Positions 10,431 through 22,576 of a DNA stretch of 64,000 nt are shown in pieces (position 1 is the stretch's first letter; each line of letters starts with the position of its first letter). Under the pieces are notes generated by a model. The model did no database searches. It worked only from the letters and a program-made list of their open reading frames with translations, and was not told the origin of the DNA. The stretch is from positions 21,291,572 to 21,355,571 of the forward strand of contig NC_084807.1 of NCBI RefSeq assembly GCF_963583255.1, read 5' to 3'. Position numbers and translations under genes: made by a program. Source of the stretch: Pyrus communis (lineage: Eukaryota; Streptophyta; Magnoliopsida; Rosales; Rosaceae).

Positions 10431-13400
10431 ATGGTAGGAAATTCAGAAACTACGACGAACGGAATCTCGTACGTGCAAGGATTTGGATCGAAGAGTGAAG
10501 ATGAGGATATAGCCCCACGACGAAAGTCCTCAAGGCTCAACGCGACAGCAGGATGAGCCCCACCGCCACGGAGTTGCGCCACTATCATCACCACCGTTAC
10601 CCATCAACCACGACAAGGCCACCAGGCCATGGCACCACTCCCACCTCCACTACCCTTGCAGCGCCGCACCCAACCAAGCCCTAGGCAGGAAGCCTAAGTC
10701 CATTTCCAAGCCCATGGGTAGGAGGCCCAAAACTTGGCAGCTACCACAGCAGGCCCAGGGCAGGAGGCCCTGCCTAATGCAACAGCAGGCCTTGCTGCAC
10801 AACAGGCCTAAACCTGAGCCTAAAACGTGGCAACTGCTGCTAGCCAGGCAGCTCAACGGGCCCAAACCTAAGCCACCCAGCCAGCAGGCCATGATGTGGC
10901 AGACCAACGGCCAAGATAGTCCACTGCTATGCAGGCCCAAGGTGAGCAGGAGAAGGTCCAACATGCCCAACGACCCGCTCCGACGACCCTCCGCAACCCG
11001 GTCCATTCTAAGGCCACCTACAGTGATCCAGATTCCAACCATTAGTCCTACGATCGATTCAAGGTTAGTTTCACCCCATTTTTCTGCAAGAATACCCGCT
11101 TTGGGCTCAAGTTTTATACCTGTAGTCCACTATACTTCCACCACACATAGAGACGCCCATTTTCCAGACTCTTCCAATCCAAATGGCGAACATCACCTGT
11201 CCCCCCAGGTCACCAATTTAACAAACGCCCTCACGCAGTAGACCACCTTAGTGAACCAACTCCTTGAACGTATCGAGATGCAGCACACCCTATACGAGGT
11301 GTCCCGAAGCAGGACAATGGTAGAAGAACGTGACTCATTCCAACGGCGTCCCAGCAAAGAGCAGTTTAGCCCGTCACGAACTGTGCATTCGAGTAATGTG
11401 CACTCTCATTTGGGTCCTCGGGGAAACGTCTTCTCCCGCCTAGATACGTAGAGAAGTGTTTATTCCCGACTCAGTTCACGAGTCAGTGTGCATTCGAGGT
11501 TGGGTCCACACTCCGTCAAGCACTCAAGATATTCCAGAAGAAGTGTCTACACGAAGCTAGGCCCACAAGGAGATCCTCCTATGAGGCAACGGAGTAGGCA
11601 ACCGCATGATGCCCAATGAAAAGTACGTGAGCAGTCCAGCTCAAGTTCCACTGGCAGCCCCCTTCAAGAGCAACAGCGAGCAGCACAGGGCGAACCGCGT
11701 GCACCGCAACCGAAGCACAGAAAAGCAGGACACGCCGAAGAGCAACATGGACTAGCAGGTTAACACTAGGGGCAGCTCGAGGCTCCACTGCTCCACCAGG
11801 TGCAAATCCAGGAGGAAATACAAAGGCTCGTAGCAAAGCAGCTGCGCAGATTCCAACACATTGACACTACCGACGATGCCCTTCGGAAATACATGGCCAA
11901 CCTGAGCAGGCCACCCTTTACAGATGAGATCGAGTAGACGGAACCACCGCGGAAGTTTAGCCCGCCACATTTCACCTTGTTCAAAAGAGATAAAAATCCG
12001 GATAGACACTTGATGCACTACCGAAACGCCATGACCCTTTACACCAACAATGACACTCCCAAGTGCAAAATCTTTACTACTATGCTCCAAGGCGAAGCGC
12101 AAGACTGGTTCCACACCCTGTCACCACGTTCAATCTGGAACTTCAGCGAACTTTCCTTGGTTTTCACTAAGGAATATTCATTATACCGCTCGATAAAAAA
12201 AAGTCTGACCACCTCTTCAACATAAAGAATGACCTGAATGAGTCACTCTGCATTTACGTCAAGAGATTCAAGGTGGAGAATGCGAAGATTGTCGGATGCG
12301 ATGACAGCATCGCATGCTCAGTTTTCTGAAAGGGGCTCCCAGCAGATCACCCACTTTTGGGAGAATTGATTATAGGAGAGAACCTGTCCTTGGCAAACTC
12401 TTATGCTTTAGCAAAAAAGCATTCCCTCTGGGATGAGGAAAAGTGCTCCCAGAAGCCGCCTGAATAGCCGCACAAAGACGTGGAACCGACTTAGAAGAAG
12501 GCGAGTGATAAACTGCTCAATAACAAAAGCACGCCAAAAAACAGACACAGAGACCGGTCCCTAGCAAAGGGAGGCACATCTCGCAAGACGTACACCAAGT
12601 TCTCAGTCCCAATCAACCACATCTTTCGCGAACTCAAGGACAAGCCATGGTTCAAGCCACCACTACCCATAAGGAACAACACCTCTAAGATGGACTAGAC
12701 CAAGTACTATGCATTCCACAAAAGCCCTAGGCACATAACCAATGACTGCACCACATAGAGGAGGTACCTTGAGCAGTTCATGAAAGAAGGCAAGTACGAC
12801 CAATATATCGATAGACCAGTTGCCCAACCAAGGTGAGAAGCAGACGCCAATGCCGAACCCCTAACCAAGATAATCTGAATCAACAGAATATTTGCCGAAT
12901 TCGAGTATCTAGGGGCCACCAGTAACTCCAAGAAAAAGAAGATCCAACAGGCGAGATCGGTCTATCAGGTTCAAGCCATAGATACTGTGCCTAGACCAAT
13001 CATCGGCTTTAGCGAACAAAACGCTGAGAGAGTAGATTTTTCCCACAATGACGCTCTGGTGATTTCTGTACAACTGGCCCATGCCATGGTTGATAGAATC
13101 ATGGTGGACAACGGCAGCTCAGTCAACATCTTATAACTGTTAGTCATCCAAAAGATAGGCCTGCAAAACATGATCAAACGCAAAGCAGATGTCTTGACCA
13201 GATTCAACGGACTCACCTCAACTGCCATTGGCACCATCACACTCGACGTAAACAGCCCACAGATTATCTCATCACAGACCTTCATGATCGTCAACGACCC
13301 ATCTCCCCATAACGAGATATTAGGCTGACCCTGGCTAGTGAAGAATGGAGCTATGACCTCGATCGAGTATCAGAAAATTTGATTTTGCATCTCGGAATGA

Positions 13401-13620
13401 GCAATCAGAGAAATCAAAAGCGACCATGCCATGTCCAGCCGATGCACTGTACAAGTTTTTAAGGAGACGAGGAATAAGTATTTTGCCCTAGTAATAGCAA
13501 CTGAAGTACAGAAATACGACTCTACCTCTGCCCAATACCAATCACAGCATGCAGGTCAAGAAGATGACGTCAAGGTCGACAATGCATTGGTAGATGAATC
13601 AGGATGAAAACCCAAAGAAA
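10431..13620 (+). pseudogene. Gypsy gag and protease region, many stops
   Basis: From ATG 10431 a gag-like reading can be followed through repeated stops. The central gag fold is clear at about 11950-12330 (HYRNAMTLYTNNDTPKCKIF, GEAQDWFHTL, FTKEYSLYRSIKK, then after a frameshift near 12200 IYVKRFKVENAKI). A zinc-knuckle relic near 12700 reads YYAFHKSPRHITNDC, with tyrosine where the first cysteine is expected. The protease active-site motif is VDNGSSVNIL near 13107. In-frame stops include those at about 10554, 11239, 11449, 11936, 12327, 12464, 12493, 12697, 12757, 12836, 13327 and 13379; nearly all are TAG or TGA. Confidence 0.88.
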
Positions 13621-14890
13621 ATGCTGAGCACATCTTCCTTGACCCTAAACAGCGATCAGACCATGCTAAACACACATCCAAAGAAGATCTAAGCGACCCC
13701 GGATATGAAGTCCTCCACTACTCTAAAGAAGATCTAAGGTCTGACCTAACGAGCAGCCTCACTCAATCGTTTCCTCTCGCGATCCACTGACCGATGCAAG
13801 CCCTTTTTCAAGGCAATAAAAAAGGCACAGAAAAACAAGTGGGATGATGAGTGTGAGAAAGCATTTCAAGACTTGAAGCAGTACCTGACATCACATCCAC
13901 TACTGTCTAAGCCGGAAGTAGGGGAAAACTTGTACATCCATCTGGCGGTATCAGAAGTAGCAGTAAGCTCTGCCCTCATACAAAAAAAGATGGGGGCCCA
14001 ACTGCATGTATTCGATACATCCAAAGCTCTCCTTGATGCAGAAATCAAATACCCTAAGATTGAAAAGCTAATTTTGGCGCTAGTTATTACAGCTCAGAAT
14101 CTCAGACCCTACTTTCAAGGGCATATGGTCATCATCATAACCCAGTACCCACTGCAATCAGTTTTGCATAGTCCAAACGCTTCTCAATAAGTGATGAAAT
14201 AGGTGTTGGAACTCGGCCAATACGGCCTAGCATACCAACCCCGCACGGTGATAAAAGCCCAAGCGTTGGCGGACTTCATATTCACCCCAAACCTGAAAGA
14301 TGAAGCAACACAGCCTGAGAACGCCCCGGAGGCAGCTGAGCACACCATAACCGTACCAACCCCACCTGATGGAGATTTTTGGCATTTGCACGTTAACGGA
14401 TCATCCAACTACTAAGGATAGAGGGCTAATTCTTATTACCCCAGACGGCTCGATGCTCGAACAGGCAATCATTCTAAGCTTCAAGGTATCAAACAATGAA
14501 ACAGAGTCTGAAGCACTATTAGCAGGTCTCTGATTAGCAAAAGACCTAGCAATGAAGAAGCTAGCGATCTATTCCGATTTCCAGCTGATCACCAACCAAA
14601 CCTCAGAGGAGTACACAGCAAAGCATCCAAAGATGGCCCGATATCTCGAGAAGGTATGAGAGCAGCTAGTGACGTTCCAAGTGTACACACTCACTCAGGT
14701 TCCACGAGCAGAAAATGCCCACGCAGATGCACTAGCAAGCCTAGGCTCTGTACTAGACCATCAGCTCAAGCGCTCCATCCTAATCGAGTACTTGGAAAAG
14801 CCAAGCATAGATGAGGAACCAGCAGTTGAGGTAACGCAGATCAACACAACCCCGAGTTGGCAAGATTTCATCATCAACTGCAGTCAATAG
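13621..14890 (+). pseudogene. Gypsy pol remnant: end of RT, RNase H, and a second RNase H; RT core absent
   Basis: At 13753 the sequence enters the tail of the reverse transcriptase domain (NRFLSRSTDRCKPFFK), followed by the RT-linked RNase H (WDDECEKAFQDLKQYL, then SEVAVSSALIQKK to about 14190). A second RNase H follows: [10 protein letters not shown] near 14381, [12 protein letters not shown] near 14500, and VPRAENAHADALASLG near 14700. Between protease and 13753 there is no room for a reverse transcriptase core, and no VCVDF-like or YxDD-like motif is visible. The second RNase H is typical of the Tat lineage. Stops occur at about 14190, 14202, 14415 and 14532. Confidence 0.85.
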
Positions 14891-15023
14891 AACGCTCCAC
14901 GCAAACAGACTGGAGTCCAGGAAGCTCTAAATGAAGGCATCACGCTACTACATGTGGAATGGCATACTCGTTCGAAGATCATTTTCATGACTATATCTCC
15001 GCTGCCTATCGCCTCTCGACGAC

Positions 15024-15990
15024 TTGAAGATTCTCAGCTTAATCCATGAAGGCATATGTGGAAACCATTCTAGAGGTCGTTCCCTAGCCCAAAAAGCTTT
15101 CAACACTGCTATTACTGGTCAACCATGCATCAAGATGCAAAGGAGTATGTACAAAGATGCAATAGCTACCAACGCTTCAAGCTCTTGCATGCACCACCTG
15201 CCAGCGAACTCAACCCGCAAACGAGCCCTTAGCCATTCATGCAGTGGGCAATTGACCTGGTAAGACCAGTACCGCTTTCTACTGGGGGCAGATGCATGAT
15301 GATCGTAGCAACTGACTACTTCAAAAAATTGGTCGAAGCTGAACCCATGACTACAACCACGCAGACAGATATAGAGCGCTTCATATGGAAGAACATCATA
15401 TGCCGCTTTGGCATCCCACACTCCATAGTCATAGACAATGGTCCACAGTTCGTGGGTAAAGTATGGCATCAAGCAGCACATGTCCACGCCCCAGTATCCG
15501 CAGGGTAACGGGCAGGCCGAGGCGTCCAACAAGGCCATCCTTGACTGCCTTAAGAAGACCCTCTTAGATAAGAATGATAAGTGGCCAAACGAGTTCCTCG
15601 GTGTTCTATGGGCATATCGCACCACCAAAATTCGAGCAACCAACGAAACGACATTCTCCCTAGTGTATGGTTCTAAGGCAATCATTTATCCCAACGCATA
15701 GTGCCAAGCAATAGCATTGTACTACCGAATTTTAAGTAGAACAAAAAAGAGATGACCATCAACTTAGACCTGGCAGAGGAAGAGTGTAAGAAAGTTATCA
15801 CCTACATTACGACATATCAGCAGCAGTTCCTCTCCCGACGGGAAGGCTCCAAAAAGATGGCTTTCATCTAGGAAGGTCTGTACAAAATCAGCCGAGTAGG
15901 CAGAAGGGGCAACTACACCTTTACCACTACAAACGACAAAGAAATCGACAAGCAGTGGAATGCCTACAACCTAATAAATTACTATGTATG
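15024..15990 (+). pseudogene. Gypsy integrase and pol C-terminus, frameshifted
   Basis: The core has the three acidic positions: aspartate in WAIDLVRP (15254), aspartate in VIDNGPQF (15434) and glutamate in GQAEASNK (15519). The zinc-binding N-terminus is recognisable but out of frame (HEGICGNHSRGRSL at 15040-15085). Frames change near 15120, 15235 and 15465. The C-terminal tail (YKISRVGRRGNYTF, QWNAYNLINYYV) ends at a natural stop at 15988-15990. Integrase would insert the DNA copy; this one cannot be made intact. Confidence 0.9.
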
Positions 15991-16200
15991 ACCCCCCACC
16001 ATTCATTAGACCTCGTTCAAGACAAAAAAAAAGTTTGAAAACTCAAGCAACTCGACAAACAAGACCTCGCATGCCAAGAATTATCAGTAGTTATGCTAAT
16101 ACTGCCTACGAGCAAAGTTAATAAAAGCCTTTATTTTCAATGAAAATTGAATGAATTATTCACAAACCTGGGCTAAATGCATAAACAAACTAACCAACCA
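15991..16200 (+). other. Short spacer after pol in the gypsy element
   Basis: AT-rich non-coding bridge between the pol stop and the first tandem array; no motif recognised. Confidence 0.5.
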
Positions 16201-16201
16201 T

Positions 16202-16445
16202 GTGATAAGCAGAAGATGCCCAATGCCTTGCAGATATGACGTAAGCGCTCCAGCGCGAAAGGGTAAACTAATTCCTTAACCAACCCTATGACAAGCAAAA
16301 GACAACCATTGCCCTGCATACATGGCGTAAGCGCTCCAACATCAGAGGGTAAACTAATTCCTCAACCACCCCTATGATAAGGAGAATACACCATATGCTT
16401 GTTCAGACATGGCGTGTGATCTCCAATACGAAAAGGTAAACTAAT
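16202..16445. repeat. Tandem array A in the gypsy element, ~86-bp unit, 3 copies
   Basis: The word gtaagcgctc at 16241 and 16327, and its diverged form gtgtgatctc at 16414, gives a period of 86-87 bp. Each unit starts tatga[ct]aag[cg] and ends gggtaaactaat. The array is diverged and lies 3' of pol. Confidence 0.85.
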
Positions 16446-16925
16446 CCCGAATATCCAGACGTGGATGGGTGGTACGACTGCTCAGTTTCCCCTGAATACA
16501 GCGACTACCTAAGCCAAACGACTCCTAGAATTGGCCACAATCTTTCCACTGGAATAGACTTAGCCAACTGAATGATTAAATTTTGCAGGATCCCGGGTTT
16601 CTAACCAAAAGATACGTTAAGTGCGGGACCCCTGCCCATGAAAGAATTCGCGTGACAAGATGGTTCGTCCTCGACGTGCAAATCTTCATGAAGTGACTTG
16701 GTTTTAAAATGTTGCAATACTAGTTAAGCAACTTGCGGAATCAAAGTTGCGACTCGGAAGGATATGGCCTCTAAGGCGCGATTTCACCTACACCTCATGC
16801 CTAAAACACCTCTGAGAGCCAGGGACGACGCCTGAAGTGATTACACGGGTCATCTACTTCTGTAAGTAAGACGCCCGACCGATGACCCAACGGCTGGCAG
16901 CCCAAGGCAATCTGTAAGCTGAGAC
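16446..16925. other. Non-coding gypsy interior between the two tandem arrays
   Basis: No domain or repeat recognised; this stretch is less AT-rich than the host DNA around the element. Confidence 0.5.
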
Positions 16926-17430
16926 TTATGCCGACTATAACTATATGGACTTGCCTACTTACTTAAAAGCAGTGCTTCCAGCCGACTATCTACAGTTTAA
17001 AGTTTTACTGGGACAAAGCAGAGGTATGACTATAGCAACTACGCGGACTTCCTCTGCTTCCTACGAGAAACATGAGTCCAGCCGACGGCTCTATAAGTTA
17101 AAAATCTCGCAACATACCCGGGATAGCCAAAGCTCAAGAAGCCACTCGAACGCTGGAATACAACCATAGTGGCCCCACGAACTCATCTGCTTTTTATGCG
17201 AAGTACATGCTCGATCGCTGACTCTATAGGTTAAAATTTTCGCAATACACCTCGGGAAGGCTAAAGCTCACGAAGCTAAATAAAGCCGAGATTCACAGCT
17301 ATAATAGCTACGCAAACTTGCCTGCTTCCTACGAAGGCAACGAGTTCGGCCGCCGGCTCTATAAGTTAGAAATCACACATTTTTCCTCTTGCAAGTAAAG
17401 CTCTAGAAGCCCCGAAGACAAAGCTAAAAC
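16926..17430. repeat. Tandem array B in the gypsy element, 100-136-bp unit, 4 diverged copies
   Basis: The anchor ctataagtta (or variants) occurs at 16990, 17091, 17223 and 17359. Accompanying words are gactata..aactac/t, ttgcct(g/a)cttcctacgaa and cagccgacggct. Units vary in length and are clearly diverged. Confidence 0.8.
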
Positions 17431-17601
17431 CTAAGTAACGATGTAGGATCGGCTACTTCATTGAGGCAGCTCACCCTGCAGAACATCCTAGGATAAAGTT
17501 TTGCAAAAAACATAGCAAAACTAAAAGATTGAAGCAAAACAAGGAAAGCTATTTATTAAATTTCTAGCAAATTAATAAACCGGCTTAAAGGTCAACAAAG
17601 C

Positions 17602-19933
17602 TCAAATAAAGCAGAACAAAAAGGAAAAGAAGAAAATTCCTAAGTCTAAGCAAAAAGACAACTCTTTGGCAACCTGCGCAACCACTAGTTCCTCGACAGC
17701 CACACCGCTCCCAGCAACCAAAGCTTCCATCAGCTCATCCTCAGCTGCCCCTGCCTGGACTGCCTGACCCTCAGTTACTCCACCAAAGGCCACCTCAAAT
17801 GAGAAATCAAGTAGATCAACTAGAGAAATGGAAAAAGTCTTAAAGTCCTTCTTAGAAAACTCATAATCTGACGGTCTGCCCTAAATATGGTCTACATAGC
17901 CAAGCTTGTAAAAATCGGCCTAACAAGAAGCAAGTGCCACTTTGTGACCAGCTATCTTATTCTTTAGCTGCACACTCTTCTCAACAAGCCCAGTATAAGC
18001 ATCATGCAGCTCATCCAATTATTTGTTCAGGTTCTCGCTAACAGACAGCGCAACTTGCAGATCCACCTCATTTGACTCAAGCTTACTGGCAACCTCCTTG
18101 AGACGAGACACTTCAGCATTCATGAAGATAAGTTCTTCGTCCTTGGAAAAGCAAGCAGATCGTAGCTACAAATTGACACACTCAAGGTCCTCGACCACCG
18201 GAAAAACACGATTGACTTTCTTCTCTGCAGCTTCTAACATCGCCTGAGTCACGCTAAGCCTAGCATTCAAATAGGCGACCTACTGATGAGCGATCTCCAA
18301 CTGCGAAGACATCAAACCCCTTCAAAACGATGAGTTCAGATTCGAGCTTCTCGATCTTTTCAGCAAACAAGCGAAGCTGAGCCACCAATGCCACTTCGGT
18401 TTCCTTAGCACACTTGACAGCATCCTAATCAATGCGCATAGACTCAGCTGCTAAGATCAAAGTCTTATGCATTGTAGCAATCAGAGAGGACCTCCTCAAG
18501 TAGGCAGGACGCTTCGTAAAGGAGTCTGAGCGAATGACAGTTTTCCCAACTCTATCTACAAACTTGGCGCATGCATCGACATCCTCAAGCAGGTCAGCTT
18601 TCAACAGCGCACAATCCTCGGGAAACTCTCCAACCTAAGACTCAGTGGATCTCTCACAATTGCCCGTGCGAGCAGATTTCCCCTTCTCAGCAGACGAATC
18701 AGTCACAGCAGAATGAGGAACAGGCCCAGGTGTCACCTTAGCAGTAGAATCCACATTCCCGTTCTTCATAGCGGCAAGCCTCTCAGAAGCCGATCTAGAC
18801 TTAGCTCCCGACGAACGCTTCGATACAAACCCAGAGACTAGAGGCATTACCAAACCCTTCTGCTAGGCAAGTCTCTCAGCAACATATGCGATCACCTTCG
18901 GCACAGCAGGTTTCACAGGCTCAAGCTTAACAGTAGCAGACAAGCTCCCACGAGCAGTAGAAGAAGTCATTAGCTTCTTCTCAGCCGAAGGCTCATAAGT
19001 AGGTGAGGAATACCTTTTCTTTCCACCATCATTGGCAACAGGCTCTACAACAGCGATCAGGCAAGCCAACTCCTCATCCTTTATTCGCTTTATCTCTTCC
19101 TTCAGAGGTAAGCCACATCTCTCCCGATGAAGAGGGCTGAGCAGCCAGCGCCACTCATGGTACTTAGCAGGAATACCCAAAGCGATGTGCACTTTCTTCA
19201 TATCTATCAAAATCCTTAGAGTTAAGCCAAACTCTAAATCTAAGCAAAGTAAGAAAGATGATCAAAAAATTGAAGTCATTGAGCAACTCAACAAAAATTC
19301 AAGCAAGACAAAAATGAAGCAGTTCACTTACCACTGATAAAGGTAGTCAGGACACGCAACTCAGGAGAAAAGTCAAACTCCCACTCTTCGCTTACCTCCA
19401 AGGTATTTTTCGCCCACCCTTGATCACCTTTGCTAGAAGCATCAAGCATCCTATGGCAAGATCTCAGCTACCCCACACCTTCCTTGTGGCCAATCTCAAA
19501 GAAATACCAATACTCATTTATGGTCAAAGCCAAGATCAAAGAACCTGCTCAAGTTCGAGAATCCCACCATCGCATGAATTGCATTTGGGGAACACTGAGC
19601 AGGCACGCATTTCATAGAGCATATCACCTCTTGGAAAAGACACGGCATGGGAAAAGTAAATCCCAACACAAAGTAGTACGGATGGAATTTGATGGCCCTC
19701 TTCCTAGCAATAGCGTCCTCGCCACATGGTTCATGACCGCTGCCATCTTTCACACGCTTGACGCAAACCCCTGATGGAATCGCATGCTTGTACGCCTTAT
19801 GAAAATCCCGAAATAGCTCGTTGGAATTAATCTTGACATACGCAGCTTTGAAATAGCCCACCTTGCCAGAAGAACCACCTTGATGATACAAGGGTGAATG
19901 ATAGTCGTCACTTTTGCAATCAAAGGAAGACAT
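17602..19933 (-). pseudogene. Antisense extra ORF of the gypsy element (Transposase_28-like N-terminus, coiled-coil-like C-terminus)
   Basis: On the minus strand a protein-like reading starts at ATG 19933 (MSSFDCKSDDYHSPLY). It passes through FHPYYFVLGFTFPMPCLFQE and CSPNAIHAMVGFSNL, which resembles the Pfam family 'putative gypsy type transposon' (Transposase_28). A frameshift lies at about 19514; reading then resumes as NEYWYFFEIGHKEG. An intron-like gap at 19331-19204 (GTAAGT to TGATAG) separates this part from KKVHIALGIPAKYHEWRWLL. A lysine/serine-rich linker follows, then helical, charged stretches (KIEKLESELIVLKG near 18330) suggesting a coiled coil. Stops at 18863, 18635 and many below 18500 show decay. 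Function is unknown; such extra ORFs are reported in plant Tat-lineage elements. The splice sites are inferred. Confidence 0.75.
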
Positions 19934-20049
19934 CTTAAAGTCTCTGCCAAAAGTATGAGGAAAAATATTTAGAAGGCAACTCGCGAGAAGAGAATAAAAA
20001 AATAAAAAATAAAAAGAAGTACTGCAATCCCAGCGCCCCCGCGCCAAGC

Positions 20050-20930
20050 CTTGCGGCCCTCATGCTCTCTCTCACGCCCAACATTCCACGGCCCAAGTCG
20101 TTTCGGCCCAACATGGGGGAGAGGCCCTCGCCTCCTTCCCCTTTCTCTTCTTCATATGCCAAATAGCCCAGTGAGGCCCAAAGCCTCTCGGCCCTCTCTC
20201 TCTTGCATGCAGACCGACCTAAAGCGGGGGGAAGCCCACACCTCCTCTCCCATTTTCGCTCACGCGCTAGGCGCCCCAAAAAGCAAGGTCGACTTATGCG
20301 ACCTAGGCCACCAAAGACCGAGAGCCAGCTTAAGCTAGACTTTCCCTCTCTCTCACCTCTATGTTGCACAGGCCCTTGCCCATCCACCCACAAGGTCTGC
20401 CTATGCCAACCTTTCAGCGTCCCAACACCGCCGACACCTCTGCCAAGCCGAGCCGACCCTCTTGCCGCACCACCTGCAGCCCTGTGGCATCCCTATCATG
20501 CCATTCACACCTTCTTGGCACCCACCAAGCCAATTTTTCAAGTCCCAAGACTCCCAAAAAATTCAAGAAGAAGAAAATTCAAATTTTTCTTACCTTGGAG
20601 CAGCACAGAGAAGAAGAAGAACAACGAGAAACGACTCTTTGCAAGGGCAAGAAAAGAAGAACGCTAGGGGTGGGGGAATAAAAATTTCCTCTGACTTCTC
20701 TGCCTTGTTAGAATAATGATTGTTCTCCAAATTTATTTAATCCCTTGCTTAAGGCAAAATTAAATAGGTATTAGGGGCAATTATTTTCCTTTTCCTAGAA
20801 GAAGTCCATCTCCAAATCAAGAAAGAAGATCAATTTCAAATTGGGAAACAATTCTACAAGCCTAAGCAGCTTGGGATTCCTACACCTATTATCATTTTCC
20901 TGCGTGCAGCACAGTAGGTGTGGGGGTATT
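20050..20930 (+). other. 3' non-coding region of the gypsy element, ending in a polypurine tract
   Basis: C-rich then A-rich sequence with overlapping unsupported ORFs. It would be the upstream region of the antisense ORF. It ends in AGTAGGTGTGGGGGTATT (20913-20930), the expected polypurine tract at the 3' LTR edge. Confidence 0.6.
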
Positions 20931-21534
20931 TGTGGAGCCTAAAATAATCCCAAAAATTCTAGAGGCGACACGTGAACTTTTATTCAAGAAAGACAAGATT
21001 GCCCTCAATAAATGGGCAGGTTTCTCAGATGCTCCCACACGCAGCTCACACCCCTGGAGGTCTCAGCAGCTGAATACAACTGCCCACAGCTCACCTGCCC
21101 TTGGCAAGGAATTAAAGATAAGGATTAATTACCCAAATCCTATCTTTAATACATTCCCAATTGAAGATTGACTCCAATCAAGTAATAAATTAGGATTATT
21201 ACATCATTATCTCAAGATATTATTTCCTATTTAAATCTTGGGAATATTTAGAGAATATCTCTCCATTGAAAACTATGGCCAGCCCTATTCCTATAAATAC
21301 CCCATATTTTATCAAATTTTCAGAGTTTTTGCAACCCTAAAAAAGGCCTAAACACTTTACTCTTTGAGAGAAACTAACTTAGGCATCGAAAATTCGTTGA
21401 CTTAACCCCAACCCCACCCCCCCCCCCCCCAACACCTCATGGGCGAATGAGCCTTAGGTCTCTGATCAAAGGTATTGATTGTTTTGTAAGTGCATTTTTC
21501 GTTAAAACTGAAGACGGCGAAATTTGCATCGACA
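20931..21534 (+). repeat. 3' LTR of the gypsy element
   Basis: 604 bp, TGTGGAGCCT to GCATCGACA, followed by the target duplication tcaac. A TATA motif tataaata lies near 21291. A C-rich run at about 21404-21430 accounts for much of the length difference from the 5' LTR. Confidence 0.93.
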
Positions 21535-21539
21535 TCAAC

Positions 21540-22570
21540 AGTGAATTTTTTAGTCTTATTCTTGAGGATGTATATTTCATGGTAGTGAGATTGGTTTATA
21601 AGCTGAAAAATTTGACATGTAATCACGAATATTATCTTTCGTTAATATCACTCCTGTCACGTAACTAATAAAGAAAAACTAATGTTAACATTGATGAGTA
21701 CTGTGTTCAAGAATCTACTCTCGTAAACACATGATCTTCCTAGCCTTTGGTGTGATTGTGAAGTTGTACATAGGGCTATAAACACTTTCTTTTTCCTTTT
21801 CTTCCCTTTTCCATTTTTTATTGATTTAAAGAAGATTTTGCGAATGGATAGGGTTTTGACCTGGTAAAAGGACCGAGGAAGGGAGGAAAAGCCAGAGAAG
21901 CACTTTGGGGGAGGAACTGCCAGAGAAGCCTTTGGAGAGGCTTTGGAATCCATTGATCTAAACAGCTCAATTTTCTTATTTTAAGCAAAACAAAAGCACA
22001 CAGAATCTTGTCTCTTCCAACCAATAAACAAATAAAAATCGTACTCAAAAGAAGCTCTTGAGAGTTGAGAGTAACTTAATTAAGCTTAACTATGGTTTTT
22101 TCCACCATTAATCACTCTACAACTCATCATCTTTTTTTATGGATTAGAGTGTCACACCTACGTGGTGTTTTTAAATAAATAAAAAACGTGATCAAATATT
22201 CCAAATTTACCTTTTTCCCCTTCTTGGTACCATTTATATTTTGTCATTAAATTATTGGAAATTTAATTAATGCATTATAACTTTACAATTCTACTTAATT
22301 TTCTATATTCTGTCTAAAAGAGAAAAACTTACATGACAGAAATACATTACAACTGTTGCGTTCTATATTAAAACAACATCATGTCTAAAGAAACCTGCAT
22401 ATGGAATACATCATTAGCATAAAACACCACCGTAACAATATATTCATATCATTGAAAAGCCTTCTCCTTCTTAACTGTGCACATGGCTAAAACAACCTAA
22501 CAAATGTTCATCAATACAAAGTTACAAACTGCTCAACTGTATCGCAATTATCTTAAATCAAGCTTGAAAA
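21540..22570. other. Intergenic, no gene recognised
   Basis: AT-rich; contains the second member of the dispersed repeat also seen at 6541-6625 (here about 22477-22555). Confidence 0.5.
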
Positions 22571-22576
22571 TCCATG

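Larger units (their letters stand above)
9693..21534 (+). mobile_element. Ty3/gypsy LTR retrotransposon, Tat-type, 11.8 kb, degenerate
   Basis: Both LTRs are present (9693-10278 and 20931-21534), starting TGTGGAGCC and ending GCATC[AG]ACA. They are flanked by a perfect 5-bp target duplication TCAAC (9688-9692 and 21535-21539). The LTRs differ at roughly fifty positions by eye (about 8%), so this insertion is far older than the copia element. The internal region has gag, protease, an RNase H-like domain, a second RNase H, integrase, tandem arrays and a minus-strand ORF. Dual RNase H and an extra ORF downstream of pol are features of the plant Tat lineage. Every coding part carries stops, and the reverse transcriptase core is missing. 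Confidence 0.95.

Noticed and set aside
10650..11042. Minus-strand ORF of 130 codons, cysteine- and glycine-rich
   Set aside because: Antisense to the low-complexity gag N-terminus of the gypsy element.
15119..15685. Minus-strand ORF of 188 codons
   Set aside because: Antisense to the integrase core; reads as a shadow with no domain.
19935..20667. Overlapping ORFs on both strands in the C-rich end of the gypsy interior
   Set aside because: Low stop density from base composition; proline- and arginine-rich without a domain.
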